The position numbers were made by a program, and so were the translations under genes. The notes beneath the pieces were generated by a model that was not told the DNA's origin, did not search any database, and saw nothing but the letters and a program-made list of their open reading frames with translations. Shown here in pieces: positions 36,345 to 48,875 of a stretch of DNA of 64,000 bases. Position 1 is the stretch's first letter, and every line of letters starts with the position of its first letter. This DNA is from Phymorhynchus buccinoides (Eukaryota; Mollusca; Gastropoda; Neogastropoda; Raphitomidae), in NCBI GenBank assembly GCA_017654935.2, contig CM065699.1, forward strand, positions 11,969,966-12,033,965. The letters run 5' to 3'.

Positions 36345-37000
36345 AATTTGTTTACTAATATGTATCTAGAAGCGAGATGCAGGATGTGTTTGATTTTATG
36401 AACTGCTTCGTTATCTTCGTTGATGTAACATCCTCTAAAAATGGGGTTTCGGATTGTTAAAAGGTGCCGCTGCCAAGCAGCGATATAAGAGACGAAACCA
36501 TTCGTCGCGAACAACGGGAGCCACCAACTTCCATTGAAAGACTTTCTGCTAAGACAAGAAGAAATCTGATTAACGTGTGCGCTACCTGTCGTTAAACAGA
36601 CAACATATGGGAACATTAGTATATAAAATGGTGGGAACGATACCTGGAGGCAGTGCAACATCCGGAAAGTCCCGTAATTAGTAAACTATGGCAATGGTAT
36701 AAATTAAAGTTAGACGTTCTATACCATGATTTAATATTAATATATTGTCATGCAAAGTGCTGAATTGCAGGGTGTCATCCTTGTCATGTTGTTTCCCTAG
36801 ATAATCTGCTGCTTTTTCACCTTTCTCTCTCGTGTCTCTCTGTCTCTCTCTCTTCTCTCTCTCTCTCCGATCTCTCTCGGGGCTCGCTCTCAGATCGTAC
36901 GTAAACCTCACATCTCCCTCTCTCTCTCTCTCTGCCTCTGTCGCTATTCCTAACTTATTAGCCTCCCCTTTCCCAGTGTAAAATATAAATAACTATTCAG

Positions 37001-37061
37001 GTTTTTGGTTGAAAAAGTGACTGCCCAGGTCTTGAACAATGCATCGGGGGAAAATGAAGAG
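37001..37061 (+). CDS. Weak exon candidate
   Basis: 61 nt between 'aactattcag' and 'gtacat'. One frame reads LVEKVTAQVLNNASGENEE. The length is not a multiple of three, so it is either not an exon or carries an indel. Confidence 0.22.
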
Positions 37062-38119
37062 GTACATCTGCCTGCAATGGAGTAGCTAGCGCATGTAAAG
37101 TCTTAGAGAATTCGCTGACTCAGGAAAAAATGAAAGCAAAAAACAAATGTAGAAGGTTTTAAACTTATGGTGATGACACTTTCCCTAATCTTGAATAAAG
37201 TTTTCATTTTATATCATCTTCTAGACCAATTTCCCCCTGATCCCATGAAGGGGTGGGTAAGCCTTTTGCCCAATCCATTGGTTTACACCAAGAACAACAT
37301 CTCCTGCAAACCCTGTAGAATTTTTTACAGGAGAAACTAAAATGGCTATGTATCCTCCTTATCTGCCTAGTAACTTTGGAACTATTTGAAATATGTCTTC
37401 TTCAGCAGGGACGGGTAGAAAAATGTAAACAGTTCAAAAGCTTCCAATGTTTTTTATTTTCTATTCTATCAGAATTGATTTTTACGAGTTTTTTCCTCTG
37501 CAAGAATATCAGTATGTCCTCAGGGGGATCATTTTTTGGTGGAATGTTTTGGGAAAAAAGAAGAAGAGGAATCTTGATTTGTCTCTTTAGGCAAAGGTGA
37601 GCACTGTTTAAGATACTTTTTGTAGACTTGTGATCATTTTGTGACGGTGGTTCAAGGTGGTAAGAGGTGTCTAAGCATATTCGAAGGAAGGTTGGGTACG
37701 TGTTAAAAAAAACAAAACCGCCTGATGGTTGTCCTCCTTTGGTACCAAGCTCAAACTGAAAAAACACACCAAATCAGTGCCACATGTATTCGCTTTTTGT
37801 TTTTCATTTGTGTATAGGAGTACAGGTATTGGAGACACAACTAGTTGTTGCTGATTCCGTGTGTGAGTGGTATGCTCTTGTGTTGTGTGGTGTGTTCAGA
37901 GACAAATGACATTGGTCCTAAATTCCTTATCTGTTCGGACTAGGAGCGTCTGATAAATGTGCACCCCCCAAATGTACAAAAGGGAACGTGAAATCAGATT
38001 TGCTCTATACGTTCGTTACTAAATTATTAGGTCCATATGGTAGGAAAGGCCAGGAGGCCTCTGTCTTGAAAAAACTCGCCTTAAGTCCGTAAAATATGGT
38101 AATATGATTTTTCAAATAT

Positions 38120-38420
38120 AGTTTAGTCCCTCCCCATGGGGTCCTTTGGAGTATAAATAGTTCCCCCAGGCCGTACTCAATCTAAAGGTCTGATGCTTTA
38201 TAACTTCCTCTAATCTGTCACTCTCTTGATCTGTCTTTTCCATTTTCTTATGTCATCTATCTTTCTGCCTTACTGAGGTCCATTCTCACTGCCGCTTTTT
38301 TCACAAAACAACTTTTCAAAAACATTTCCTCCGGCCGGATCAACTTGCTGGCACTAACATTTTCTTAAGTTAGGCACGTCACGGCAGCATGACGCATCTG
38401 GCGCATCATAATTGACATGA
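38120..38420. repeat. Dispersed repeat, minus-orientation copy
   Basis: Indel-rich relative of 31,040-31,380: 'aacttcctctaatctgtcac', 'gttaggcacgtcacggcagc'. Confidence 0.6.
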
Positions 38421-39606
38421 AACTAGTCTGGAGGCGATCGAAGAAGAGAAGAATAGTTTGGCCTGATTTAGAAGAATGTTTAAAGACGTGTGAAATATAA
38501 GATTTAAACATGACTTAGTATTTAAAAAATCACGTTCTATTAGATTCTTTGGTCGTTAAAAAAATCTATGGGGCAATGTTACTATGAGACATACATTTTT
38601 CTCAGAAGTTATGAACTACAGGTTTTAGAAGTTCATTTTGCTGTCGTCGTCATTGTTTTTTTGATAAAAAATTCTGTTCTCTTAAGGTTCATAAGTTCAT
38701 TGCTGCAGTGTAAATGAATGAAGCTGTGATTTTTGGGCTCACTCATGTTTACGAGTTACCAGAAGTGAGTCTATAGTAAAGTCTATGCTCATGGTATGAC
38801 GAGTGTTCGGTTAGTTTGGGTGAATGTGTTTCGTGCCGGTGTCCTAATCTCGCAAAGTTAATATTAGCATTTTCTCAGGAAATAGAAGGCATGCATGTGT
38901 TCAAAAACTTTGCACACATATAGATGTGTGTATAATCATAAAAGTCATAAGAAATCATCAGTTGCTTTATTGTCCATGGGTGACATTGTACAACGCACAT
39001 GGAACTTGTTTTCCACTGTTTAAAAAATAAATATTAAAAGTATAAACATAAATTTACATTACCAAAATAGAATATGTAACTCTCACAGGGGGACCCCACA
39101 CCCAATCATCCATTCAAACTCTGTCCGCTATCTTGCTCAAAAAGTCATCATGCGGGAGACCCACCGACGCACTATCCGCCTTCATTTTATGCAAGCTTTC
39201 AAGTAACAATATGAGTTTGAAATAATTAAATACTTAAACTCAGACACTGTAAACAGATAACAAAACACATAGACATAGTTTATGATTAGTGGGGTTAGGG
39301 GCATGATATTCAACAGCAACATGATTAAAAACCTCAATCAACAGCTGAAAGCGCGACTAGCTCATTGGTAGTGTTCCTGGTCTAATTCCTGCCGAAATGG
39401 TTCCGGGTCCGATTTCTCGCATGGGGCACTTTTTAATTTTTGTATCCATAACAATGGTTCAGTTTGTGTTTTTAAATTTAAATAGATGGCAATCTTACTT
39501 TAGACACCACCCCTCAATCGTTGTGTTTGTTATTTGTGGAAGGAGGAAAACCCCATGTTACGCATGTTCTATTGAGCCTGGAAAGGCTTTTGCCTCTTGT
39601 TTAAAG

Positions 39607-39763
39607 GTGGCGAACTTGACGGATGCCTTGCTGCGTCTGCGCACGATTCGCGTGACGCCGAGGAGAACTGAGGAAGCCCACAGCCAATGCACAGCACCAG
39701 ACAGAGCTGTCAAACGCATATCAAGACGAGATCAAACAGGCCAGGTCAAAGTTCAAGTCTGAG
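39607..39763 (+). CDS. Frameshifted coiled-coil exon
   Basis: After 'tttaaag' the first frame reads VANLTDALLRLRT, close to the e4 module start. From about 39,660 the coiled-coil signal moves to another frame: QHQTELSNAYQDEIKQARSK, ending KFKSE before gtcaaa. Total 157 nt, so at least one base is out of step. Either a sequencing indel in this noisy contig or a real break. Confidence 0.55.
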
Positions 39764-40100
39764 GTCAAACAGGCCCCGGTTCAGTGCGAAGTTGAAATAG
39801 ATCTAGTCAGGTGTATGTCAAATGACCGAAAAATTCGTGTTGTTTAAGGTCTAACAGGCGATGGTCAGTGTGAAGGTGAACACAATCCAATGCAGTGTAA
39901 TTCAAAATCAGGCCAAGTCATTGTCTGAAATCCAACAGTATGAGGTGTGAATCAAGGTCAAGTACGTGTTAGTTTTTAAAAAAAAGAGCCAGGGGAAAAA
40001 ATCAGTGTCGTGGGTGCCAAAGTGCCAAGGTCATGTGAGGTAAAACAAGTCAAAGCCAAGTCAGTTCACGTTTAGTTCTACAGGGCCAAGCGTTCACACA
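39740..40100. repeat. Degenerate short 'aggtcaa' repeats
   Basis: Irregular recurrence of 'ggtcaaa', 'gccaagtca' and 'aggtgaa' motifs downstream of the 39,607 exon, without a constant period. Probably an eroded or badly read tandem repeat. Confidence 0.4.
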
Positions 40101-41108
40101 GCAGACCCAGATCCCTTGTGTCAGTCAAAAGACAGGCTATAGGTGAAGAAGGTAGTCTGGGTCTCTGATGTCAGAGAGAGATGGGAGAAAGGAAGGAAGT
40201 TTTGGTTCTTTATTAGCGATGCAAATAAACTTCAACAAAGGTCTGTTTTGAGGTGTCAGGTGTATACCCTCAGTATAATTTTGACGCACCACATGTGTGT
40301 CTATGACGCTCAAAGCTAGCCATCTGACCGCACTGGGTTTCTGAGTCAAAAATGCATCACTAAAGCATAGCAACTTTTTCAAACACTGAACCAGGACCCT
40401 GGGTTTTCCCTAACGTATTTTCCGTAGTTTATTACGTTTTGGACCTCACGATTTACTCTATTAACGGTCAGCAACAAAAAAATCTAGCATTTCCGCATGA
40501 ACGAAATGGACGTAAGAAAAAAAGGAGATCGAAAATCAAAAAAGGCATGTGTTTATTTGAACCATACACCCCTACTGTGTCCATCCTGCTATCAAGGTAT
40601 CACTTCAGAGTTATTTTCCCTTGAATTAATACTTTCCGGGATTATTTGTTCCGAGTCGCCATTTTCTCTAGGTACCAGTGCAGGAAACTTCGGGCAGTAG
40701 CCGAAAATTATATTACGGACAGGATCACTAAATACAAATTACTGTTTTCAAGCTTGGGATTACTAGAAAGTGCAGTGAGCCACACGACTGGCATAAATCG
40801 CAGATAAGTTAAAGTCCCATTTTAATAATCCTTATGTTTAAAGTCATTTTATTTCAAATACTGACTACTCAAAATAAAATTTCATTCCCTTTACAGTTTG
40901 ATTCAATTTTCACTGTATCCTGAAAAATGGTTACAATTACTGCTCAAAGATATTGTATAGTGTTTTCAGTTTTCTATGAGCATGGTGGAACTGGGTAGAA
41001 CAAGTTGTTTCTGAAGTTCAGATTGTGATGCGTTCACAGTTGGGTATGCGCTGTGGCCTTATTTTATGAGTAATGCTGTATGTCTCTTGTACTAGTTTTC
41101 CGATACAG

Positions 41109-41188
41109 AAACTCAGCTCAACTGGAAGAAGCAGAAAAGGAAAACGCAAATCAACTCCCGTTATTACCTCACAGGTGCAAGAAGAGAG
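41109..41188 (+). CDS. Frameshifted coiled-coil exon candidate
   Basis: 80 nt from 'ccgatacag' to 'gtaatg'. Middle frame reads NSAQLEEAEKENANQL. The last codons ending in GAG are in a different frame. Four bases short of an 84-nt module. Confidence 0.45.
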
Positions 41189-41732
41189 GTAATGTCCTCT
41201 TGGAAATCCCAGAAGGGATTAAAGAAAATTTTTGCATGGAAATTTATCATCAATTGGTAATATTAAACGTGGCAATTTGGAAAGATGCTAACTTGTTCGG
41301 AAGCGAATGAGCTTGTCAGGTGGAGCGTCATGCCTTTCCAAGCCAGTTGTAAGAACGAATGAGATTGACGGGATCATGGTAGTTTTTGATAGGTTTTGAT
41401 ATCTGCCATGTAACCACTTTCCAGAGGTGACGCTTTTCTGATTTATTTTCTGCCTTTGCCCCTACTTGGAGGAGCAAACAATCATTGCAGACTTTACTTG
41501 TAGCTTCATTCCAATAGTGTGACTTGACAGATCGAAATGTTGCCAATTCCGTTCATTACTATTTAAAGTGTTCCTTATACGATAGGAGATAAACTATGAA
41601 GTATGGAATCTGAACAGTTAGATGATCGATTAGTTCATGTCAGCTGAATGCATCGGGGACCCCATGAACTAAATCATGGACACATACGTATCTTACCCAA
41701 TATGGCCATATGCCTGGGAGACTTGTGTGTAG

Positions 41733-42245
41733 CGCGTTAATTCTGGTCCTTTTTCAGTGACCGGCTGCAGACAGCCTGGCCGGAGCATGACTGACAGGTC
41801 ACTCCAGCAGGAGACCCTGTAGTGGATGCAGAGCCTGAAGCCCGATTACGAACTTAATTTCCCTGCTTTGAGTATAAAATAAAGTATGCTGGCTTGTATG
41901 CAACGCGTTTTCATTCTGTCCCATTTTCATTTGATTGACTGCAGACGGAGGGAGGGACCTGGGAAGCAGAAACATGAACTACAGGCACCCAGCAGGAGAC
42001 CCTGTTATTGATCAGGCCTGGCGCGAAACCGCTACATTAATTTCCCTGCTTTGAGATTAAAAATAAAGATACTTGAACCTGTGTTAACGCGTTAATCAGT
42101 CTGTCCCTATTTTCAGTTTTGACACGCTGCAGACGGACTGTCAGGAGCCGTGACCTGACCGACCTCCAGCACGACCTGTACCGGTCAGGACTCTGGCCTC
42201 CGTGAGGAAGGAGATCTGGCCATGCTTGAAGGCCGACGCAGGCGT
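41733..42245 (+). repeat. Third exon+intron tandem array, three decayed units
   Basis: Three units begin at about 41,733, 41,902 and 42,083. They share 'gcgcgtta/acgcgtt..ctg.cc..tttca', then 'ctgcagac', a variable exon-like stretch ('cagcaggagaccctgt') and 'ttaatttccctgctttgag' ending in an A-rich stretch. The third has coiled-coil-like frames (DLTDLQHDLYRS, then EEGDLAMLEGRRRRQRAA) with shifts between them. Period 170-180 bp. Confidence 0.6.
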
Positions 42246-42332
42246 CAACGTGCTGCACTGAGAAATTGTGCAATGAACGAGTGCTCAGTAAACTGGAAAT
42301 TACAGTCAGTTTTTTATTGGATTGTGATTTAC

Positions 42333-42731
42333 CCTTCACACCGCCAATTCGTTGCTTTAACACCAGCTGATTAACACCTGATGTTACTAAAGGCCTCAAA
42401 TAGGCATTGTGCCACGCGCCGTTGACCTTGAATTTCACTAGTGTGGAATTAGAGAAGGGTGATCTGCGAACTCATGCAGAACGATCTCCCGGGCAATGAG
42501 TAGTCTAACTAATAAGAACGAACACGTCGGTGGCGAATGCCCTAAAAATAGATCTTATTAATCCTCCAGACCCTATTTGTCTTAGTAAATTTGGGAAAGT
42601 AGGATAGACCTTATTTGATATATGTCACAGAAGAAATCCACAATACTGCAGATTATTTTGTTCTCTACCCAGGGGTGTAATTTAATGTGAAATGTTTGGC
42701 TGAATATGGCGTGGAGTTGAAAGGGGTTAAA
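42333..42731. mobile_element. Interrupted MITE, TTAACCCTTTCAC family
   Basis: Two parts of the 357-type element (from 'cttcacaccgccaattcg' and to 'gttgaaaggggttaa') surround about 100 bp of other DNA. A further diverged copy lies at about 42,893-43,165. Confidence 0.5.
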
Positions 42732-43428
42732 GTAAAGTAGGATGATGTTAAGGTCAGGTAGACAAGCTAGGCCATAACGCGGCATCATCATGTGTCCTTT
42801 CTGCAATTTTATTTATTTGGTGTGTTTCCGTTGGCACAGCGGTGATATATTTTTGATGACTCAGTGCCAAAATGTTGATATTTTAATTCATTATAACCGC
42901 TTTCACTTGCACGTCGCTTTTTGGCACCACAATGATTTAAAACCCCCATGTCCAACATAAAGGCCGGTCACATCAGGGTCTGTATTCGACATAACGCCTG
43001 TTGACACTTCATCTTGTCCATGGTGGTTTTCAACCTGGTTATAAGTGTATTAGGGTGGCTAGAGTTTTATTTGTGCGAGAAGTAGGGTATGCCAGTATTA
43101 GTAGTTTTCTGTTGCTGGGAATCTTTTTTTCTGATGTTTTCTTCTATATTGTGTTAGAATTTTTAATTCACAGTTTCTAGCTTTTGAATATTTTGAGAGC
43201 TGGACAACGTATTGGTTAGTAGAGGTGGATGGAAAATTTATTCGTCCCTGGCTGTTGGGGAAAAGTTGAAGGGGAAAAAAGATGAATTATAAAAGGAAAG
43301 AGTGAAAACTGTTAAAGAGATCAGAATGCAAAGTGAATCTGCGGAGATGCAGCAGCTTCACTGTTGAAAAGCGGGGGGGGAAGATCACTAAAAGCATTCC
43401 AGAGTTATTCCCCTGCAAATATTATGAC

Positions 43429-43921
43429 TAGAGTTTGAAACCGGTTAAAAAACCGAACATTTTTTAAACCGGTTTCCCCCTCTGAGGGCTTCGGAACCGG
43501 TTTTGCTGACGGGTTTTTTTAACCAATACAACAAGCATCACTAGTTTTGACCTATGGCAAACTATTTATTGTCAGAATATGCGCACGGAATAATCATCAT
43601 ACTACTTTACACACACATAGAAACTTATGACTTATATACACTGCAAACTCAATACCTCAGTAGTCAAACCATACACCACCACAAACCAGAAACAGCTACA
43701 TCTTAATTTACAAACTCACAATCTGCGCTGAGAATCAAGTGTTTGTTCTTAACAGAAAAGACTGCTTTATTCAAAAGAAAAAAACATTACTTTCAGTTTG
43801 CATTAAAAAAAAAAACGTTTCACAGCAACTCCAACGCGGGTTTGTTTTCGATCCGCGAAAGTTTTAGCACCCCATAGAAGGGTTTTTTGCGTTAAACCGG
43901 GGTGTTTTTTCCCCATCTCTA
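43429..43921. mobile_element. hAT-like MITE, 493 bp
   Basis: Inverted ends TAGAGTTTGAAACCGGTT and, complemented, TAGAGATGGGGAAAAAACAC are flanked by an 8-bp duplication, attatgac / attatgcc (43,421-43,428 and 43,922-43,929). Eight-base targets and TAG(A/G)G ends are hAT hallmarks. No transposase. Confidence 0.75.
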
Positions 43922-44754
43922 ATTATGCCATTCTCAGTGATAAGCTAGTGAGTGTTGTGTGTTGTTGTGGCAGATGTGCTTGCATCATGTCACACATTCA
44001 TCTTGCCTGACACAGACGACCAAGTGTTCGGTTCGACTCCTATTTTTTCTCTCCTACCTCTTCTCACATCTCTTCTCACAACTCAAATGCAAAAAAAAAC
44101 CACGTTCCCGCGATCGTGCACCGAGTCTCGCACAATACATCCTTCCTCTTCACAGCCCTTCACGCACTGGCTTTCTCGTGCAATTCACTCTTCTCACACT
44201 AGCCAAGCACGTACATGATTCATTTGTTGCGGTCGGGGAGCGGTTAGACTGCATGAGTCGTGGCTTTACCTATAAAATATTTGCTTATGCGGCTGCGTGG
44301 TGACCCTAGACACTTTCAACACAACCCCTAGCTCGCTGCTCCCGTGAGTGGAATTACTTGTCTTAGCGTACCTCGGGGTCTGGCGCGGACCGACACAATG
44401 GGACCTGTAGTAGATGCAAAGTGGTGGAACGACTCCTGTTGAGGCAGTGCAACAACAGTGAAATTCCCCAGATTTGTAACACTACAGATGTACTGCTCAC
44501 TGTGCTCTCAGGGACATACGCCGTCAAAGAAGTATAAAATTAGTTTCAAGGACACCCGATTTTGACCCTTTTCAATAGATTTTATTTCTTTTGTTATTTA
44601 GAGATCAGTTTACTTTATTTTTGTTGTATAGTGGTTATAGATGTTGTGTTTCTTTTTGTTTTTTTATTAATAAATTGTGAAAACCAACTCATATTGTATG
44701 ATTGTAAACTCGGGTCACAAGGGGTATTTGGTGTGGATTTTTTTTTTGGTTTTA

Positions 44755-45000
44755 TGGTACTTTATAGTCACAGCAGGCGTCTGGGAAATTTGGGTTTGCG
44801 TCCCGACCATGGAGGGAGGCACCACCCCGTAGATTTTTTTTTAATTGTCATGCGCTTTTGGTGACTGATGAGAGAAGGAAACTGAAGGGGGGAGGGGTAC
44901 TTTTTTGACCAAATGGCAACTTTTTTCGTTGCCACGGGTTTAGCGAGTATGTGCTAAGTGCATGGGCCATACAGGACCTCGTTTAGTCGGTCTCATAATG
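44755..45000 (-). mobile_element. SINE, minus-strand copy
   Basis: Noisy copy of 7,803-8,053: 'actttatagtcacagcaggc', 'tgtgctaagtgcatgggcc'. Confidence 0.65.
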
Positions 45001-45234
45001 TCAGAGTGTAACCCAGGCTCACACCGGTTTATTGCGCACAGAGAGCGAACGCGTTTACCATCATGTGCCACATGCTGTTTGTCAGGCCACTAGCATGTTT
45101 TTGGCAACATTGAACTGTAGGCATGCTAGTTTCTATTCTAGTGGTGTGATGCGAAAAGTTAAAGAGCAAACATTTTCATCACGAACTATTCTGGATGCTT
45201 GTTGTAATGTGTGCTTAACTGCATGTCTCTACAG

Positions 45235-45422
45235 CTGTGCTGCTCAAAAGGAGACATCGCAGGCACAGAGCAGCTGCGCGCCCGATGCAAGGAGGAGATC
45301 GGGACATAACACGGGGAAGAGCACGACGGAGCTGCAGAAAGATGAGATGGACTTCAAATCCCATGCTGGCGAGGAACGCAAGACTGAAAGCCGGAAAGAC
45401 GTCGGGGGGTCCAAGCCTGAAG
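45235..45422 (+). CDS. Frameshifted coiled-coil exon candidate
   Basis: After 'gtctctacag' one frame reads GDIAGTEQLRARCKEEIGT then stops. Another continues TTELQKDEMDFKSHAGEERK. The two halves overlap as if one or two bases were lost near 45,300. The donor region ('gaagtttgtg') is not canonical. Confidence 0.5.
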
Positions 45423-46019
45423 TTTGTGTTGCGATGGGGGTGGGGTGGGGTGGTAAAGTGTTGTTAGAGAAGCGAAGGAGGATGAACACTAAATTCACGG
45501 AGAGACATTGAATGGCCAATAATGGAGCAGACTTCATCACCTTTTGTGAGCGCCTTGTATCAAAGCTTTAATGGCTATGTTTGTGATCGTTCTCAATTTA
45601 GTTTATAATTGGGCTGACTTTACTGTGTGTTACAACTCAATAAAAGAATGTAGTTTTAAACCACTTCATCACATCGATGAGAACGCAAGCAACCAACAGA
45701 TCAGGTCAGCTGTTGTTTTTCTTCAGGAAAAAAAAAGAAACCACAGGGGAAGGGGGGGCGATGAATAGGGAATAAGAGATAAAATGATTGGAGGTGACAC
45801 TAACACAACAACACAGAACAATAGATGATTTTTTTTAAACACCACAAAAAAACAAAGAAACCACAACACGGTCGTGGTATGACTTGGACCCTTTCATTGA
45901 GCCGGGAATGTTCGAGAACACATTTTTGCGATATGTGAAGTGAAGTTCAAACACTAACTGACAGCTTGCAAAGTAGCAAGGGACAAAATAGGAAAGAGAA
46001 ACTGATTGAACTTAAGCAT

Positions 46020-46575
46020 TAGATGAAAATGGATATGAAATAATAAACAGGTATGTCAACTCTGGAAACAAGAGGGGTAATATGAATACAAAGTTGAGAG
46101 AGAGTACTGATAGGTGTCGCCTCGGGAGGTAGTAAAGGGGGCAATATGATTCGAAAGTTAAGAAGAGATACTTGAGTAGGTGTGCGCTACCTCTTCGCTG
46201 GGGGAAGAAGGGTATAGGGAATGACAAAGTTGAGAGTAATACTGAGTAGGTGTCAAATCTGGGGGGGAAAGGGGGTTAAGGGAATGACCAAAGTTATAGA
46301 GATACTGAGTAGGTGTCAACTCTGGGGGGGGAAAGGGGGTATAGGAAGACAAAGTTGAGACGTGATATCTGAGTAGGGTAGTCAACATCTGGGGGGGAAA
46401 GGTGTAATAACTGAAATGACAAAGGAGAAGAGATACTGATTAGGTTTTAACGGGGGGGTGAATATTCATGACATAGTTGTAAGAGAGATACTGAGTAGAT
46501 GTGTTAACTCTTGGGGGAAAAGGGGATAATATTAACACAACAGTTTGAGAGAAAATACTGAGTAGGTTTAACTCT
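46020..46575. repeat. ~62-bp minisatellite, about nine noisy units
   Basis: Each unit contains 'agagatactgagtaggtgt', 'aactctgggggg' and 'aatgacaaagttgag'. Lengths vary by several bases between units, as with uncorrected homopolymer errors. Confidence 0.8.
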
Positions 46576-46789
46576 GCTTATTAAAACCATTGATCATAAG
46601 AGCTTACAAAAGGTTACAAAATGTGATGTATCGTTCGGGGGGCAGTTCATTGACCCTTCATGAAGTTAGATGCCAAACAGAAGAAGAAACAAAAACAAAA
46701 TGAACTAAAATACAGCTGGCTTCAGGAACTAAAATGTTTTCCAGATAATTATGATGGTTACATTATATCTTTCTTTTCTTCGTCGATCG

Positions 46790-47070
46790 CAATCAGACAG
46801 TTTTTGCCTGTCAATTATGAGCGCTGAATGCGTCATGCTGCCGTTATGGCGCCTTACTAATAGAAATGTTATGCACCAGCAAGTCCGACTATCGGCTGGA
46901 GGAAAATCTTTTGAAGGTGTAATAAAATCCAATGAAAAAGGCGAGGAGAATGGGCCGGTCAGAGGCAGAAAAGATAGTATATGACAGTGAGCCAAAGGGA
47001 AACGCAGACAGTCCAAAGAGAGTGACGAGATAGAGAAAGTTACATCACAGAACTTCCAGAGAAGGTTGGA
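46790..47070. repeat. Dispersed repeat, plus-orientation copy
   Basis: 'gcgtcatgctgccgttatgg' and 'aggagaatgggccggtcaga' to 'cacagaacttccaga'; family of 10,560. Confidence 0.6.
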
Positions 47071-47199
47071 ACTATGGTTATATCCAATAAAAAAAAACGG
47101 TACCCTAGGGACTTTACATCACATGCACGCTAGCGTATAGCAACTTTTCTTTTTACGGATCAACAACTAACGCCGGGACTTGCTGGTGGACTGTTGCAG

Positions 47200-47356
47200 T
47201 AAATGTCTCGCCGCGGATATACCTTTCAGCAGCTCGCGTGGGACCTGACCCTTGACCGTGATCAGTACAAAAAGGACGCCGTGGAGGATGGCCGCCTGGA
47301 TGCCGAGGATACCGGCTTTTACCATCAACGCTCAGAGCGAGCAGGAATGTCTGAAT
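47200..47356 (+). CDS. Frameshifted coiled-coil exon candidate
   Basis: After 'gactgttgcag' one frame reads MSRRGYTFQQLAWDLTLDRD then QYKKDAVE, matching the 28-residue module (L11, D14-L15, Y22, E28) apart from one extra residue. A TAA precedes the Met and later sequence changes frame (INAQSEQECLN). Likely a real exon with base errors. Confidence 0.5.
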
Positions 47357-47461
47357 AGGCGATGGTGAATGTAACATTTCTTTTGCTGTTGTGATTTAGG
47401 GTGATAGCTGGTATGATTATTTATTGTCCACAGTTATGGAAAAAATCATTAGTACAGATGT

Positions 47462-47640
47462 AACCAAGGGTCCCTTATAGAGGACCTTCAAGATACATCG
47501 ACAAAAGATGAGGTCTATAAGGTAGGGTCTTGTAAGAAGTAATTTTAATACTTAGAAATGTTGCATATCTCTGAGAGTACGAGACTTATTGGAGAGTCTT
47601 ATAATGGGAGGTCTGATAAAGGGAGGTTCCAACTGTCACT
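47462..47640. mobile_element. TIR-like element, copy 3
   Basis: 'ataaggtagggtcttgtaag' to 'gataaagggaggttccaact'; family of 24,895. Confidence 0.55.
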
Positions 47641-48331
47641 TAGTCTGTTGTGAATATGAGTGTACGGGCATTATGCACTGGATACATTTGAAGATGAAAT
47701 TTTTTTTAAATCCTGAAATCATCTGACTGCAAATGCGTGCCTAATTTGAAATCTTTACTACGAACTTATCTGTCTTTGCTGTTAATTTTTTAGTATTATA
47801 CAAAATTAATTGCATTAAACAGATTCCCTATAACAAGATTCCGAGATATGCATGGGTGCGCAAATTTTCCTGGTAGACAATGATTGTCCTGTTTTTTGAA
47901 ATTTTACAGAAAAGGACTTTCTGGGTTTTTAGGATTGTTGATCTACAGATCTATGTGTGTCTATTGTATTTGTCAACAAGACATTTTGTATAAAAAGTTT
48001 GTGGAAAGCCACACTAAAATACCTTCATAATCGGGAGTTTTTCTTCTTCAGCTGCAGGGGGACATTACCCCTGGACCCCGCCTATTCATTTTTTTCATTT
48101 TGTGTAGTGTGTTGCCCCCTGGATGCATGTTTATACTATGGAATTTTATGCAAGCTTTCTTTTGATACAATTTTCCTGTACATTATACGAATTATACATC
48201 ATTTGCAAGGCCTAAAATTAGAGTATATTTGTATGAGGGTTCGACCTACATTAGAATGCTCAGTGCTGTCTTTACTTTGATTGAACACAATCACTGAATT
48301 TTTTGGTGTTGTTTTTTTGTTTGTTTCTTAG

Positions 48332-48413
48332 GTGAAGCGTCGCGAGAGCCATCAAGAGGTTGAAGCTAGATCAGTCGCAATGCATGAGACTGCCATCAGG
48401 AAATGAAACGAAG
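48332..48413 (+). CDS. Frameshifted 28-residue module exon
   Basis: 82 nt between 'tgtttcttag' and 'gtgtgt'. The first frame gives VKRRES. After a two-base deficit the second gives IKRLKLDQSQCMRLPSGNET and K. Joined, the spacing equals e2 (V1, I8, L11). An 84-nt exon with two bases missing is the simplest reading. Confidence 0.6.
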
Positions 48414-48415
48414 GT

Positions 48416-48720
48416 GTGTGTGTGGTGACTTTGTATTTGGTGTTTAGATGTGTGTGTGTTTGTTGGTGTTTGGTGTTTTGTAAATGTATGACTTGTGTTG
48501 TGTGTTTTTGGTATGACTGTGTATGTATTGCGGGGTTGTGTGTGGGTGTTTGTTGTTTGTGTGATGATGTTTGTATGACTAGTGTGTTGTTGTTGTTGTG
48601 TGTGTGTGTGTTTGTATGAATGTGTAGTGGTTGTGATGTGTGTGTTTTTTGTATTGTGTGTAGTTGGTGTGTTAGTATTTTCTAGATGTGTGTGGTGTGT
48701 GCGCGTGCATACATGTTGTT
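48416..48720. repeat. Imperfect (GT)n tract
   Basis: GT-rich, Cys/Val shadow frames on the plus strand and His/Thr on the minus; no coding content. Confidence 0.8.
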
Positions 48721-48875
48721 GTGGGGGACGGGTTGGGATGCAACATGTGTGATAGGTGTTTGGTATTTTGTGCACCCATAGCATCCATGCATTTTTGTGC
48801 GAGGGTATTTGTGTGCATAGCTGAACTGGAGACAAAGTCTTAATGTCAAGAGATCTTTATCTCCTCAGCCAAAGG

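Larger units (their letters stand above)
32119..39606 (+). other. AT-rich interval with few exon candidates
   Basis: Apart from the weak candidates at 35,285 and 37,001 I see no coding exon. It contains a TIR-like element (32,408), MITE copies, a dense CA/AC stretch (34,090-34,240), a poly-A run (34,864-34,904) and a dispersed repeat (38,120). Long hydrophobic reading frames here (e.g. 33,134-33,433) look like AT-rich chance frames. Confidence 0.55.
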
